A stretch of DNA of 42,950 nucleotides from JADKIH01 sp031367345 (GTDB lineage Bacteria; Bacteroidota; Bacteroidia; AKYH767-A; 2013-40CM-41-45). Under the pieces are notes generated by a model that was not told where the DNA came from, ran no database searches, and saw nothing but the letters and a program-made list of their open reading frames with translations. The position numbers were made by a program, and so were the translations under genes. Below, in pieces: positions 24,801 to 33,258 of this stretch. Each line of letters starts with the position of its first letter. The first letter of the stretch is position 1. The stretch spans positions 1 through 42,950 of the forward strand of contig JANLPR010000185.1 of assembly GCA_031367345.1 (NCBI GenBank), given 5' to 3'.

Positions 24801-25697
24801 ATTTTCATCGGCAGTAATGGCATTCGACCTGGTAGTATCACAACATGCCGTTGAACCTTTGACCCATTTGAATACTCCATTGGTGTCGTATTTGGCAACA
24901 AAGAGATTATTATTCCCTTGTACGTTTAATGTTGTTGAATTGAAGACGGCTGATTGTGTCACAGTACCGGTAACATATACATTTCCTAGACCGTCGAGTA
25001 CAATTCCTTTTCCACGATCTTCTTTTGTTCCCCCGGCATTTTTAGCCCACAACACTGTACCTTGAGAATTTACTTTCGCAATAAAAATATCGTTGCTTGA
25101 ATTCGAACTTGTCAAATTGAAATTTCCAAAACTTGAATTGGACGAAAAGTAACCGGTAACATAACTATTACCATTCGCATCAACAGCTATTGCTTTTGCT
25201 TTATCATCTCCTTGGCCACCCAAACTTTTCGCCCATATAAATGAACCATCGGTTGAATATTTTGAAATGAAAATATCATTCAATCCGGCTGAAGTTAAAG
25301 AATCTCCCGACTGAAAGCCTGCCGTATTTTCGTACTCACCTGTATGATAAATATTTCCAAAGGTGTCTATTCCAATTCCCCATCCAACATCTCCTCCGGT
25401 TCCTCCGGCATGTTTTACCCAACGTAATACTCCATCAGTAGAGTATTTGCCCAATAAAATATCATGTTTCCCATTCGAAACTAAACTGATACTATCGAAT
25501 TTAGCTGTGTATTCTATTTGACCGGTAAAATATACATTACCTGAATCATCGGCTGAAATCGCATTTCCGTATTCGAAGCCTTGCGAACCGCCTTGTTCTG
25601 CCCATCTGAATGTTTGAGCATTAGCGATGTTTAAAAAGATCGCTGCAAGAAAAGTAAAAAGAGCACCTTTCTTAAAAAAGTTATTGGTCGTTTCCAT
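21897..25697 (-). CDS. giant secreted T9SS cargo: propeller plus six Cys-pair Ig-like repeats
   Basis: A 1266-residue exported protein. Residues 1-27 are a signal peptide. Residues 28-455 carry about seven SBBP-type propeller repeats (for example DSGNVYFTGQ, then DILLGKYSTDGVLRWVKHAGG). Residues 460-590 look fibronectin-like, and 595-655 form an Ig-like domain. Residues 655-1115 hold six tandem repeats of about 75 residues, each with a conserved core like GGIPSGGIYTGLGV and two cysteines about 45-50 apart. A further Ig-like domain follows, then a T9SS type A sorting domain (VYVYPNPFDGAFHI, YDVSGRLV, GSYFIEF) from about 1195. This is a surface or adhesin-like architecture with no catalytic motif. 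It is transcribed alone, with a perfect palindrome upstream. Confidence 0.93.
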   Translation of the reverse strand: METTNNFFKKGALFTFLAAIFLNIANAQTFRWAEQGGSQGFEYGNAISADDSGNVYFTGQIEYTAKFDSISLVSNGKHDILLGKYSTDGVLRWVKHAGGTGGDVGWGIGIDTFGNIYHTGEYENTAGFQSGDSLTSAGLNDIFISKYSTDGSFIWAKSLGGQGDDKAKAIAVDANGNSYVTGYFSSNSSFGNFNLTSSNSSNDIFIAKVNSQGTVLWAKNAGGTKEDRGKGIVLDGLGNVYVTGTVTQSAVFNSTTLNVQGNNNLFVAKYDTNGVFKWVKGSTACCDTTRSNAITADENGNVYISGYFKASTTIGSFNLTSSGSTDIFVAKYDPNGNVEWVKQAGGPYEDMAYGCSYDKYSKQLYVTGQIDDHGMFGTIYVGAAGNRDVFIASYDENGNEIFARPGGSNQRDAGQAITSDTLGNIYTSGFFTDTASFGSTRLQGYELADFFVAKMTPAPAVPPTSNATSIIANASGCNNIQLNFVSGNGARRLIVARAGGQVNALPVDGNIYSASTSFGQGTDLGSGNYVVYSGTDSNAFISGISSSITYYFAVIEFNGFGFATNYLTTGYPTSSLQTNSFNVTTTSSNANICLGGTSTLRASAASSFLWSPATGLSSLTDIEVLATPQTTTTYNVIATNSSGCTASSSITVIVNQNPIVSFVVSSSVCENSSPILLTGGNPSGGSYTGTGVTAGVFNPTLNGTGKFPITYTYTDSNNCRSSSTDSILVLAKPNVSLSTFSDICVNESAINLTGGLPTGGSYSGNGVIGTVFSPTGSGAGLQTVTYTYMAGNGCSASATTTIKVNDTPSVVLAQLSTACVDNASLLLSGGQPLGGVYSGTQVTNGIFNPAAAGIGNYSITYSYADNNGCQSTANTTIDVVQMPVVTLSSLPNTCSNSSPFTLTGGIPSGGIYTGLGVTGSDFNPTLVSSGTTTILYTYTSPQGCASSSTNTILVNAAPTIALSGIAPRCADSGNLTLVNGTPIGGTYSGNGILGNVFSSSIADTYVETYRYTGSNGCTSLAQTNIIVNPIPIATLNNFNSICVNSAPITLNGGQPIGGIYGGSGVSGGMFNPAIGSGLHVINYTATNSFGCSNSATSNILVNPAPTVNLGRDTLVCSGAGVVLNLGNNYSGVLWSTGASSNSITVDSSGVGLGSKAIAVTVSNNAGCLAKDTIIVTFDNCTNINDVRVPLFGVYVYPNPFDGAFHILCENPLDYSIYDVSGRLVESRKDIIGNYLTGESLTPGSYFIEFSKKDQKKTYHLIKASGK
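22380..23740 (-). repeat. six tandem ~225 bp coding repeats
   Basis: These encode the six roughly 75-residue repeats in the T9SS cargo protein. All keep a GG-x-P-x-GG-x-Y-x-G core, while the flanking residues vary. They are conserved as protein but not as DNA, implying old duplications rather than recent expansion. Confidence 0.8.
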
Positions 25698-25754
25698 GTG
25701 CGTTGGTTTCCGCTACAAATCAACACCAAACTGAACACAAAAAAGTTTAATATT

Positions 25755-25791
25755 GCTGTGATACTTACAAAATTACTGTAAGTATCACAGC
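25755..25791. promoter_or_regulatory. perfect 14-bp palindrome upstream of the T9SS cargo gene
   Basis: GCTGTGATACTTAC (25755-25768) and GTAAGTATCACAGC (25778-25791) are exact complements around a 9-base loop. The element is 58 bases before the cargo start codon and distinct from the E1 terminator at 25815-25847. It has no T-run. It could be an operator or a leader hairpin. Confidence 0.6.
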
Positions 25792-25811
25792 CTTGAGAAA
25801 ATATAATGATA

Positions 25812-25847
25812 ATAAAAAAGCTCTTGATTAATTATCAAGAGCTTTTT
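25812..25847 (-). terminator. terminator after the fused E1 gene
   Basis: AAAAAGCTCTTGAT (25815-25828) and ATCAAGAGCTTTTT (25834-25847) are exact 14-base complements with a 5-base loop. On the minus strand, T's follow the stem. It lies 25 bases past the E1 stop. Confidence 0.9.
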
Positions 25848-25872
25848 CTGTGTTTGAAAAGAGCTTTTATAA

Positions 25873-27945
25873 TTAATATGATAACACAGCTGAAATTGCT
25901 AATTCAACTTTATCTGCATTTGGGATCATCGTAAATTCTAATATTGAGTTAAGTGGAATAGCGGGAAGATTTTCTGAACCAATAACTTTTACAGGCGCAT
26001 CTAGATTTTCAAAACATTTTTCTGCTATCATTCCTGCAATCGATTGAGCGAAAGAATTATTTACCGGCTCTTCTGTAACTACTAAACAACGATTATGTTT
26101 TTTCACTGCTTGCATAATTGCATTTTCATCGAGTGGCATCAACGTTCGTAAATCTAAAATCTCAATTCTATTTGCGAATTTTTTTGCAGCAGCTTTAGCC
26201 CAATACACACCCATACCATAAGTAATAACGACTAGTGTTGTTTCCTTTCCCGGCTCTGCATTTAATACTGTTCTTGCTTTTCCAAATGGTATTACATAAT
26301 CTTCCGATGGCTCAATAGTTTTTGCATCTTCGGTACCTTTTATTTTTGACCAATACAATCCTTTATGTTCTAAAATAACACACGGATTAGGATCGTAATA
26401 TGCCGACTTAATAAGACCCTTTAGATCAGCTCCAGTAGATGGATATGCTATCTTGATGCCTCTAATATTTGTAAGTACGCTTTCAATACTCGATGAATGA
26501 TATGGTCCACCACTGCCATAAGCTCCTATTGGTACTCGTATTATCGAATTTACAGGCCACTTGCCATTACTCAAATAATAACTCCTGCTCGCCTCTGTGA
26601 AAAGTTGGTTCAGCCCTGGCCAAATATAATCTGCAAATTGTACTTCTACTATCGGTTTTAATCCCACAGCACTCATTCCTACGGTACTCCCAATAATAAA
26701 TGCTTCTTGTATAGGAGTGTTGAATACTCTGTCGTCCCCAAACTTTTGTGCCAATGTTGCTGCCTCACGAAAAACTCCGCCTAATCTTCCTCCAACATCT
26801 TGTCCGTACAATAAACACTCTTTATGCTTCGTCATTAATTCTTGTACTGCAAATAATGCGCAGTCTACCATCAATGTTTTTTCTTTTCCTGCCGGCTCCC
26901 GCTCTCCTTTTTCTTCTGTAATCGGTGTAGGTGCATAATCAAACGTAAATAAATCTTCCGGACGTGGGTCTTCTGCTTTTAAGGCGCGTTCGAAATCATC
27001 GTTTACTATTTTTGCTGCATTGGTTAGAATTTCATCCAAAGCAGTTTTATCAAATCCTTCATCGATCAACTCTTTTTTAAATCGAGGAAATGGATCTCGT
27101 TTTTGATGCTCTTCTAAATCATGTCGATACCATTCTCTTCTTACTCCACTTGTATGATGTCCTAATAGTGGAACTTTTGCATGCACTAAGAACGGTCGAC
27201 GTTCTGTTCTGATAAGCTCTATAACTTCTTGTATCGTTTCGTAACTCTTAATAAAATCTGTTCCATCAATCGATCTTACTTCTAATCCTGGAAAACCTTT
27301 TGCATATTCAGGTGCATCCATTGCTCTCACTTCTTTTGCGTGAGCAGAAATATCCCATTCATTATCTTGAACCAAATAAAGTATCGGCATCTTTTTTAAA
27401 ACAGCCATCTGAAATGCTTCTGCTACTTCTCCTTCTGTTATTGATCCATCGCCTAGCGAACAAACAACAATGCCTTTTTCTTCTCCTTCTGCAATGCCAA
27501 TTTTTTCTTTGTACTGAATGCCCATCGCAATTCCCGTTGCAGGTATCGCTTGCATTCCTGTAGCTGATGACTGATGTGGGATTTTTGGTTTGTCGTCTCT
27601 TTTTAAACTTGGGTGACAATAATATGTTCTTCCTCCTGAAAACGGATCGTCTCTTTTTGCTAAAAGTTGAAGCATCAATTCATATGGCTGCATTCCTATG
27701 CTTAGTAAAATACTATCATCACGATAATAAGCAGACAGATAGTCGTATGGCTTTAGCTGCATTCCAAGGGCTATTTGAATCGCTTCATGGCCTCTTGAAG
27801 TTGCATGAACATATTTCTGTGTGATCTGTGACTTAGCTTCAAAAAGATCTGACATAGAACGTGCAGTACACATTATTTCAAATGCCTCTTTAAGGATTCC
27901 TTTATCGATTGTCGACTTAGTTTTTTTAGAAGTTGCTGTTAGCAT
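25873..27945 (-). CDS. 2-oxoacid dehydrogenase E1, fused alpha and beta subunits
   Basis: Thiamine-diphosphate-dependent E1 of a 2-oxoacid dehydrogenase complex, most likely the branched-chain (2-oxoisovalerate) type. Residues 1-345 are the alpha part: the ThDP motif GDGSITEG (165-172) ends at N195 in LVQDN, and HHTSGVRREW carries the phosphate-binding region. Residues 355-690 are the beta part (KTLMVDCALFAVQEL, then VGMSAVGLKPIVEVQFADY and ILDLRTLMPLD). In most bacteria these are two genes; the single 690-residue chain has no stop or frameshift between parts. It is the last gene of a probable purM-prfA-E1 transcript (gaps of 36 and 45 bases), an unrelated set. A second, separate E1 beta gene lies at 39168-40151. 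Confidence 0.92.
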   Translation of the reverse strand: MLTATSKKTKSTIDKGILKEAFEIMCTARSMSDLFEAKSQITQKYVHATSRGHEAIQIALGMQLKPYDYLSAYYRDDSILLSIGMQPYELMLQLLAKRDDPFSGGRTYYCHPSLKRDDKPKIPHQSSATGMQAIPATGIAMGIQYKEKIGIAEGEEKGIVVCSLGDGSITEGEVAEAFQMAVLKKMPILYLVQDNEWDISAHAKEVRAMDAPEYAKGFPGLEVRSIDGTDFIKSYETIQEVIELIRTERRPFLVHAKVPLLGHHTSGVRREWYRHDLEEHQKRDPFPRFKKELIDEGFDKTALDEILTNAAKIVNDDFERALKAEDPRPEDLFTFDYAPTPITEEKGEREPAGKEKTLMVDCALFAVQELMTKHKECLLYGQDVGGRLGGVFREAATLAQKFGDDRVFNTPIQEAFIIGSTVGMSAVGLKPIVEVQFADYIWPGLNQLFTEASRSYYLSNGKWPVNSIIRVPIGAYGSGGPYHSSSIESVLTNIRGIKIAYPSTGADLKGLIKSAYYDPNPCVILEHKGLYWSKIKGTEDAKTIEPSEDYVIPFGKARTVLNAEPGKETTLVVITYGMGVYWAKAAAKKFANRIEILDLRTLMPLDENAIMQAVKKHNRCLVVTEEPVNNSFAQSIAGMIAEKCFENLDAPVKVIGSENLPAIPLNSILEFTMIPNADKVELAISAVLSY

Positions 27946-27990
27946 ACTTTTTTCTTTAATGTATTAGAATGAATATAAAACTAATCAGGA

Positions 27991-29064
27991 TTAAATCATT
28001 CCTTCTTTCAACCTTTCAGCATTCTCCGCTACCTGTAATGCACTTATCATTTCTTCTATATCGCCATCCATAAAGGTTTGGAGATTATACATAGTCAATC
28101 CAATTCTATGATCGGTAATTCTGCTTTGTGGAAAATTGTATGTTCTGATTTTTGCCGATCGATCGCCACTCGAAACCATCGTCTTTCTTTTTTTTGCTCG
28201 TATTTCCATCATTTTATTGTACTCCACTTCATAAATCCGCGATCTCAAAACTGCTAATGCTTTCTCATAATTTTTGATCTGTGATTTCTGATCCTGACAT
28301 TGTGCTACAATTCCTGATGGTATATGCGTCAGTCGAACTGCCGAATAAGTAGTATTCACCGATTGTCCTCCCGGACCACTCGAACAAAACAAATCTTTAC
28401 GGATATCATTTGTTTTTATGTCAACGTCAAATTCATCCGCTTCAGGTAATACCGCAACTGTTGCAGCCGATGTATGCACTCTTCCTTGCGTTTCTGTTTG
28501 TGGTACTCGTTGAACTCGATGAACGCCGCTTTCATATTTCATAATGCCATATGCACCCGGTCCGTTTACATTAAAAATAATTTCTTTGAACCCGCCTGAT
28601 GTTCCATCGGTAAAATCAACTAATTCTGTTTTTAATCCTTTGCGCTCACAAAATTTTGAATACATTCTGTACATCTCGCCTGCAAATAATGATGCCTCAT
28701 CGCCTCCTGTCCCTGCGCGTATTTCCATAATGGCGTTACGCTGATCTTCAGGATCGGATGGAAGGAGCAGTAATTTGATTTCCTCTTCTAATTTTTCATT
28801 TTGTATGGAAAGTTCATCGACTTCAGCTTTTGCTAACTCACGAAATTCTTCATCTTTCTCTGTAGAAACAACTTGTTTTGCCAACTCTAAATTGCTATTG
28901 ATGTTTTTATATACATTCAATCGCTCTACGATAACTTGTAACTCTTTGTACTCTCTATTTAATTGCGCAAATCGTTTCATATCTGCAGTTGCTTCAGGAG
29001 AACTAATTTCTCTTTCAACATCTTCAAATCGTATTTTAATTAATTCTAGTTTTTCTATTAACAT
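27991..29064 (-). CDS. prfA: peptide chain release factor 1
   Basis: Recognises UAG and UAA stop codons and triggers peptide release on the ribosome. The 357-residue protein has the codon-reading tripeptide P-x-T as PQT (188-190) in RVQRVPQTETQGRVHTSAA, and the peptidyl-hydrolysis GGQ motif at 232-234 (SSGPGGQSVNTTYSAV). The ending PQSRITDHRIG is typical of RF1. The P-x-T form and the absence of an SPF motif separate it from RF2. The N-terminal helical domain (1-105) is complete. It lies between purM and the fused E1 gene with short gaps. Confidence 0.97.
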   Translation of the reverse strand: MLIEKLELIKIRFEDVEREISSPEATADMKRFAQLNREYKELQVIVERLNVYKNINSNLELAKQVVSTEKDEEFRELAKAEVDELSIQNEKLEEEIKLLLLPSDPEDQRNAIMEIRAGTGGDEASLFAGEMYRMYSKFCERKGLKTELVDFTDGTSGGFKEIIFNVNGPGAYGIMKYESGVHRVQRVPQTETQGRVHTSAATVAVLPEADEFDVDIKTNDIRKDLFCSSGPGGQSVNTTYSAVRLTHIPSGIVAQCQDQKSQIKNYEKALAVLRSRIYEVEYNKMMEIRAKKRKTMVSSGDRSAKIRTYNFPQSRITDHRIGLTMYNLQTFMDGDIEEMISALQVAENAERLKEGMI

Positions 29065-29100
29065 TTTAATATTCTTATGGTCTACTGACCAATGATAAAA

Positions 29101-30303
29101 TTAGTATTTAAATTCACCATGATCGGTGATTATTTTTAATCCCGGTGTCTCCGATAATTCACACTTTCCTATAATCTTCGCATCAACATTAAACGACTGA
29201 CTTATCTTAATAATTTTTGATGCGAACTTTTCTTCGCAATATATTTCCATTCTATGTCCCATATTAAAAACACGATACATTTCTGACCAGTCTGTATTAC
29301 TTTCCTCTTTGATCATCTTGAATAATACCGGAACTTCAAACAAATTATTTTTTACAATCAATAAGTTTTTGTTAAAGTGATTGATTTTTGTTTGGCCACC
29401 ACCACTGCAATGAATGATTGCATGGATTTCATTTGGTAACTCGTCGAGTATATTTTTAATAATAGGTGCGTAAGTACGAGTAGGGGACAAGACTAATTTT
29501 CCTGCATCAATATTTTCCTGTTGTAAACTTCGAAATTCGTCCAAGTAAGTTATTGCAATTTTGTCTGTCAATTTTTTACTTCCTGAATAAACCAACGAAT
29601 CTTCGATCGAGTGATCATACGTCTCAGGAAATTGATTTGCGATCTCTTTAGAAAATACATCGTGACGAGCAGATGTTAATCCATTACTTCCCATCCCTCC
29701 ATTATATTCTTGTTCATATGTTGCCTTCCCACATGAAGAAAGTCCTATAATGACATCGCCAGCTTTTATTTTATTCGTACGAAGAACTTTCGATCGTTCC
29801 ATTCTGCAAACAACAGTAGAGTCAACAATAACTGTTCTAACTAAATCGCCTACGTCTGCTGTTTCTCCTCCTGTTGAATGTATGTTGATACCATGACTCC
29901 TCAGCATTTCTAGTATCTCTTCTGTCCCTTCTATGATCGCTTTGATCACTTCTCCGGAAATGAGATTTTTATTTCGCCCGATGGTTGAGGAAAGCAATAT
30001 ATTGTCAATTGCTCCTACACATATCAAATCGTCCACGTTCATAATCACAGCATCTTGTGCTATGCCTTTCCAAACGGATATGTCGCCTGTTGTTTTCCAA
30101 TATGCATAAGCCAACGATGATTTAGTGCCTGCTCCATCTGCATGCATCACCACACAATGATCTTGGTCTCCAGTTAAATAATCAGGAACTACTTTACAAA
30201 AGGCATCTTCAAACAGCCCTTTATCCAAATTCTTTATGGCAGCATGAACATCTTCTTTCGAAGAAGAAACTCCTCTTTTTGCATAATTCTCTGAAGTATT
30301 CAT
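29101..30303 (-). CDS. purM: phosphoribosylformylglycinamidine cyclo-ligase (AIR synthase)
   Basis: Fifth step of purine synthesis, ATP-dependent ring closure of FGAM to AIR. The 400-residue protein starts NYAKRGVSSSKEDVHAAIKN and has the ATP/substrate region MHADGAGTKSSLAY (about 53-66) and DAVIMNVDDLICVGA (about 83-97). STGGETADVGDLVR (about 147-160) and the later GLSSCGKATYEQEYNGGMGSNG correspond to the conserved binding loops. It is somewhat longer than the roughly 345-residue enterobacterial enzyme, as usual in Bacteroidota. A good -7 box stands 20 bases upstream, so it probably starts the purM-prfA-E1 transcript. Confidence 0.94.
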   Translation of the reverse strand: MNTSENYAKRGVSSSKEDVHAAIKNLDKGLFEDAFCKVVPDYLTGDQDHCVVMHADGAGTKSSLAYAYWKTTGDISVWKGIAQDAVIMNVDDLICVGAIDNILLSSTIGRNKNLISGEVIKAIIEGTEEILEMLRSHGINIHSTGGETADVGDLVRTVIVDSTVVCRMERSKVLRTNKIKAGDVIIGLSSCGKATYEQEYNGGMGSNGLTSARHDVFSKEIANQFPETYDHSIEDSLVYSGSKKLTDKIAITYLDEFRSLQQENIDAGKLVLSPTRTYAPIIKNILDELPNEIHAIIHCSGGGQTKINHFNKNLLIVKNNLFEVPVLFKMIKEESNTDWSEMYRVFNMGHRMEIYCEEKFASKIIKISQSFNVDAKIIGKCELSETPGLKIITDHGEFKY

Positions 30304-30323
30304 GGTGATTGTTTGCTCGTTCG

Positions 30324-30331
30324 CAAAAGTA
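30324..30331 (-). promoter_or_regulatory. -7 box for purM
   Basis: On the minus strand TACTTTTG, an exact TAnnTTTG match, about 20 bases before the purM start. The -33 region is poor (CTT at the 19-base position). Confidence 0.5.
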
Positions 30332-30440
30332 CAAAATACGATGCTATTTTAAGGCATTTTGAAGCATCCCGTGATAGTCGAATTTAGAGTGAAATAGGTG
30401 AAATTTAGAGAAAGACAACTATTGCACTTGTTTTAAATGA

Positions 30441-30478
30441 AAAAAGAAAGGCCGTCTTTGTAGACAGCCTTTCTTTTT
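30441..30478 (-). terminator. terminator of the PorE-like gene
   Basis: AAAAAGAAAGGC (30441-30452) and GCCTTTCTTTTT (30467-30478) are exact complements, with an inner GTCT/AGAC pair. The hairpin is directly after the stop codon at 30483. Confidence 0.88.
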
Positions 30479-30482
30479 AATG

Positions 30483-32948
30483 TTATTGTGTAACCCTTAT
30501 CTTCTTTCCGGGACGGAAGGTGTCGTCATCAACTCCCTTATTCAGTTTTTTCAGATCTGCTGCTTTCATGCTCAACTTTTTTGCTAAAGCACTATAACTG
30601 TCTTCACCTTTTTCTAAGGTGTGGAATTTTTTATCGTACTCTGTATAGTCACCACCAACAGTTACTTTCAATTCCATTCCTTCAAATATCGGTTCTCCTT
30701 TTAGACCATTAAGAGTCTTCAGTTCTTTTACGGTAATATTATATGTTTTTGAAATCGTATTGTACGTGTCGTTCTTCTTAGCTAAATATAATTCACCCGG
30801 TACTGTTGCTATTGTAGGCAATGGTTGATTTGGCGTTACTACTTCACCTGTTGCCGCATCTTTCACATCTACTTGCTTCGCAACATTCACATCTTCTACC
30901 GGTTTCATTGTTGATGTATCGGAAACTGTTTTCGTTGGCGCTTGTAAATTAATATCGTCTGTTGCCGATTGCCCTTTCACATAATTTGTACGCAATACTT
31001 TAAACTCTGTACGGCGATTCATCTGATGTGCTTCTTCTTTTAGTTTAGTCGAAGAAAGTTTATTGATGAATGCTTCATTCAATACATCGCCTGACTTAAA
31101 GCTTCCTTGATCTTTATCTAATGATCGTGGTGTAGTAGCACCATAACCTCTAAAACTTAAACGATCATTCTCAATTCCATGTTGAACTAAATACTTCACA
31201 ACAGATTCTGCTCGTCTCTTTGAAAGTGTATCGTTTGTCATTGGGATCGGTCGTGAATCGGTATGTGATCCAATCTCTACTACAATCGTCGGATTCTCTT
31301 TTAATGTTTCTACTAATCCATCCAACGCCTTTTTTGATTCTGGTCGTAAGTCCCATTTAGCAAGATCATAATACACTTCCGGCAATTCAATTGCACGCAA
31401 TGTTGAACGAAGTGCAAAGTCAAAATCTCCAATGAAATCTTTCGATTGCTCAATTCCAACCGTCGATACTTCAATATATTTATTCAAATAATTTGGCATT
31501 GTTGCCGACAAACGATAAGATGTCTCCGGCTTTAAATCAAATTTATATGCGCCTGTTTTATCTGTCTTAATTGGAATTGAACTTCCATCGCTTCCAAATA
31601 ATTCGATGGTTGCTCCCTCTACATTACCTTTTGTATCGGCATCAAAAACTTTTCCCGAAACTGTGAAGAGAAGAGGAGGTAAGCTCCATGCATAAATATC
31701 ATCACTGCCTTTTCCTCCATCACGATCTGAACTTAAATATCCTTTATCTCCGGTTAAATCATCAACGATGTAAGCAAAATCGTCGTACGATGTATTGATT
31801 GGATATTTAAGATTTATAGGTTCTTCAAAAATGCCATTTGTTTGTTTAACAGAAAAAATATCTAAGCCTCCCATTCCTATATGACCTTTGGAAGAAAAAT
31901 AAAGCGTGTTGTCGGCTGCTATATAAGGAAACATTTCATCAAACTCTGTATTGATCTTGTCTCCTGCATTTATCGGTGTTCCCCACGACTTCGATTTCTT
32001 GTCGTATTTGGTAAGCCAAATATCTTTTCCACCTTGACCGCCTGACATATTTGAAACAAAATAAAGTGTCTGCTCATCTGCTGAAAGTGATGGTTGACCT
32101 ACTGTAAAACTGTCGCTTGAAAGAGGAATTAATTTGGGCTCGTCCCAGGTAGCTCCTTTTCGTTTAGTGTAATAAATTAAACAGCTTCCATTTTTATTTT
32201 TCTCTGCATCACAACGAGTAAAAAACATATCGATACCTTTTGAATCCATTGTAGCGCTTCCATCATTCGATCCTGAATTGATTGGTTCTAATAATGGTTT
32301 TGGACTACTCCACTTTCCTTTTTTGTCGACTGTCGATTCATATAAATCTTGAAATTTTTCTCCTGTACCACCGTCATTGTTTTTTCCAATTGACTCCTGA
32401 CGAGCAGAAGTAAAAATTAAATGGCGATGATCTTTATGAGAATAAGATGCTCCAAAGTCAGAATATTTTGTATTGATTGGAGCAACATTTGTCACTCTAT
32501 AACGTGTCGGTTTGTCTTTCCACTTTTGTGCTTGTTGGCTTGCTTGAATTCCTTGGTCGCCTCGTGGATCGCCGGAAGCGTCCTTTTGGAAAGCAGTGTA
32601 CTGAACAATTGCTTCATCGTACTTGCCATTCATTTTTAATGCATCAGCATAATGAAGAATCGCATCAGCATTTTTATAGCCTGCTTTAATTGATTTTGCA
32701 TACCAAACTTCCTGATTCTTGTAATCATTTGTTAACCGATACGATTCAGCTACTTTATAGATGATCTCTGCTCTTTTAACTTTATTCTTTTCTTTGGTAA
32801 AAGCTTTCTTGTAAAGTGAAGCGGCGTCGTAGTAATCGCCTTTGTCAAAGGCCAGATCGGCTTGATACGTCGGTCCTCGTTGAGCAAAAGTTAAAGAAGC
32901 TGCAAATAATAAACATGCAGTTAAAAGCAAACGAAAGTTCATTTTCAT
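30483..32948 (-). CDS. PorE-like OmpA-family protein with two LysM domains
   Basis: An 821-residue envelope protein. Residues 1-22 are a signal peptide (cut near TFA-Q). Residues 25-130 hold TPR-like helices (YDAASLYKKAFTKEKNK). About 155-420 hold PD40/WD40-like propeller strands (YFVSNMSGGQGGKDIWLTKY). About 428-510 form a carboxypeptidase regulatory-like domain (GKVFDADTKGNVEGATIELF). About 520-650 form the OmpA C-terminal domain that binds peptidoglycan (EIGSHTDSRP, RRAESVVKYL). Two LysM domains follow at about 717-765 and 775-821. TPR, propeller, regulatory domain and OmpA in that order match PorE, a T9SS component in Porphyromonas. The extra LysM pair is unusual in comparison. The PorE name is inference from architecture. 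Confidence 0.88.
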   Translation of the reverse strand: MKMNFRLLLTACLLFAASLTFAQRGPTYQADLAFDKGDYYDAASLYKKAFTKEKNKVKRAEIIYKVAESYRLTNDYKNQEVWYAKSIKAGYKNADAILHYADALKMNGKYDEAIVQYTAFQKDASGDPRGDQGIQASQQAQKWKDKPTRYRVTNVAPINTKYSDFGASYSHKDHRHLIFTSARQESIGKNNDGGTGEKFQDLYESTVDKKGKWSSPKPLLEPINSGSNDGSATMDSKGIDMFFTRCDAEKNKNGSCLIYYTKRKGATWDEPKLIPLSSDSFTVGQPSLSADEQTLYFVSNMSGGQGGKDIWLTKYDKKSKSWGTPINAGDKINTEFDEMFPYIAADNTLYFSSKGHIGMGGLDIFSVKQTNGIFEEPINLKYPINTSYDDFAYIVDDLTGDKGYLSSDRDGGKGSDDIYAWSLPPLLFTVSGKVFDADTKGNVEGATIELFGSDGSSIPIKTDKTGAYKFDLKPETSYRLSATMPNYLNKYIEVSTVGIEQSKDFIGDFDFALRSTLRAIELPEVYYDLAKWDLRPESKKALDGLVETLKENPTIVVEIGSHTDSRPIPMTNDTLSKRRAESVVKYLVQHGIENDRLSFRGYGATTPRSLDKDQGSFKSGDVLNEAFINKLSSTKLKEEAHQMNRRTEFKVLRTNYVKGQSATDDINLQAPTKTVSDTSTMKPVEDVNVAKQVDVKDAATGEVVTPNQPLPTIATVPGELYLAKKNDTYNTISKTYNITVKELKTLNGLKGEPIFEGMELKVTVGGDYTEYDKKFHTLEKGEDSYSALAKKLSMKAADLKKLNKGVDDDTFRPGKKIRVTQ

Positions 32949-32989
32949 TTTTGGTTAGATTGGATGAGAGCTAAGAGAACACTCTTATG

Positions 32990-33019
32990 CAAATAAAATA
33001 AGAATTTTAATGATTACAA
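32990..33019 (-). promoter_or_regulatory. promoter of the PorE-like gene
   Basis: On the minus strand TTG (33017-33019), a 19-base spacer and TTTATTTG (32990-32997), one mismatch from TAnnTTTG, about 42 bases before the start codon. Confidence 0.5.
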
Positions 33020-33213
33020 AAGTATTCAGCACTTGTTTGAAAGAAATTATGACCAATTGGGATTCTTTATTTTGATTGACAAACTGGTTTTAAGGGTTAT
33101 TCAATCATTTGAACCTATAAATACTTACGTAACTGCTTTTCTAGTACGAAAGTCGACGTATTCTGTTATGAAATCTCGCAAATAAATTTTTTGAATGACG
33201 AAGATACTAAACG

Positions 33214-33243
33214 AAAAAAGGAGACCTATCGATCTCCTTTTTT
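33214..33243 (-). terminator. glnN terminator
   Basis: AAAAAAGGAGA (33214-33224) and TCTCCTTTTTT (33233-33243) are exact complements around an 8-base loop, 15 bases past the stop codon. Confidence 0.9.
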
Positions 33244-33258
33244 TACTTCCTTTTATTA

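Larger units (their letters stand above)
32949..33258. other. 310-base gap holding the PorE-like promoter and glnN terminator
   Basis: Contents: a promoter for the PorE-like gene at 32990-33019 and the glnN terminator at 33214-33243. Between them (about 33020-33213) I see only A/T-rich sequence with no gene or repeat. Confidence 0.7.
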
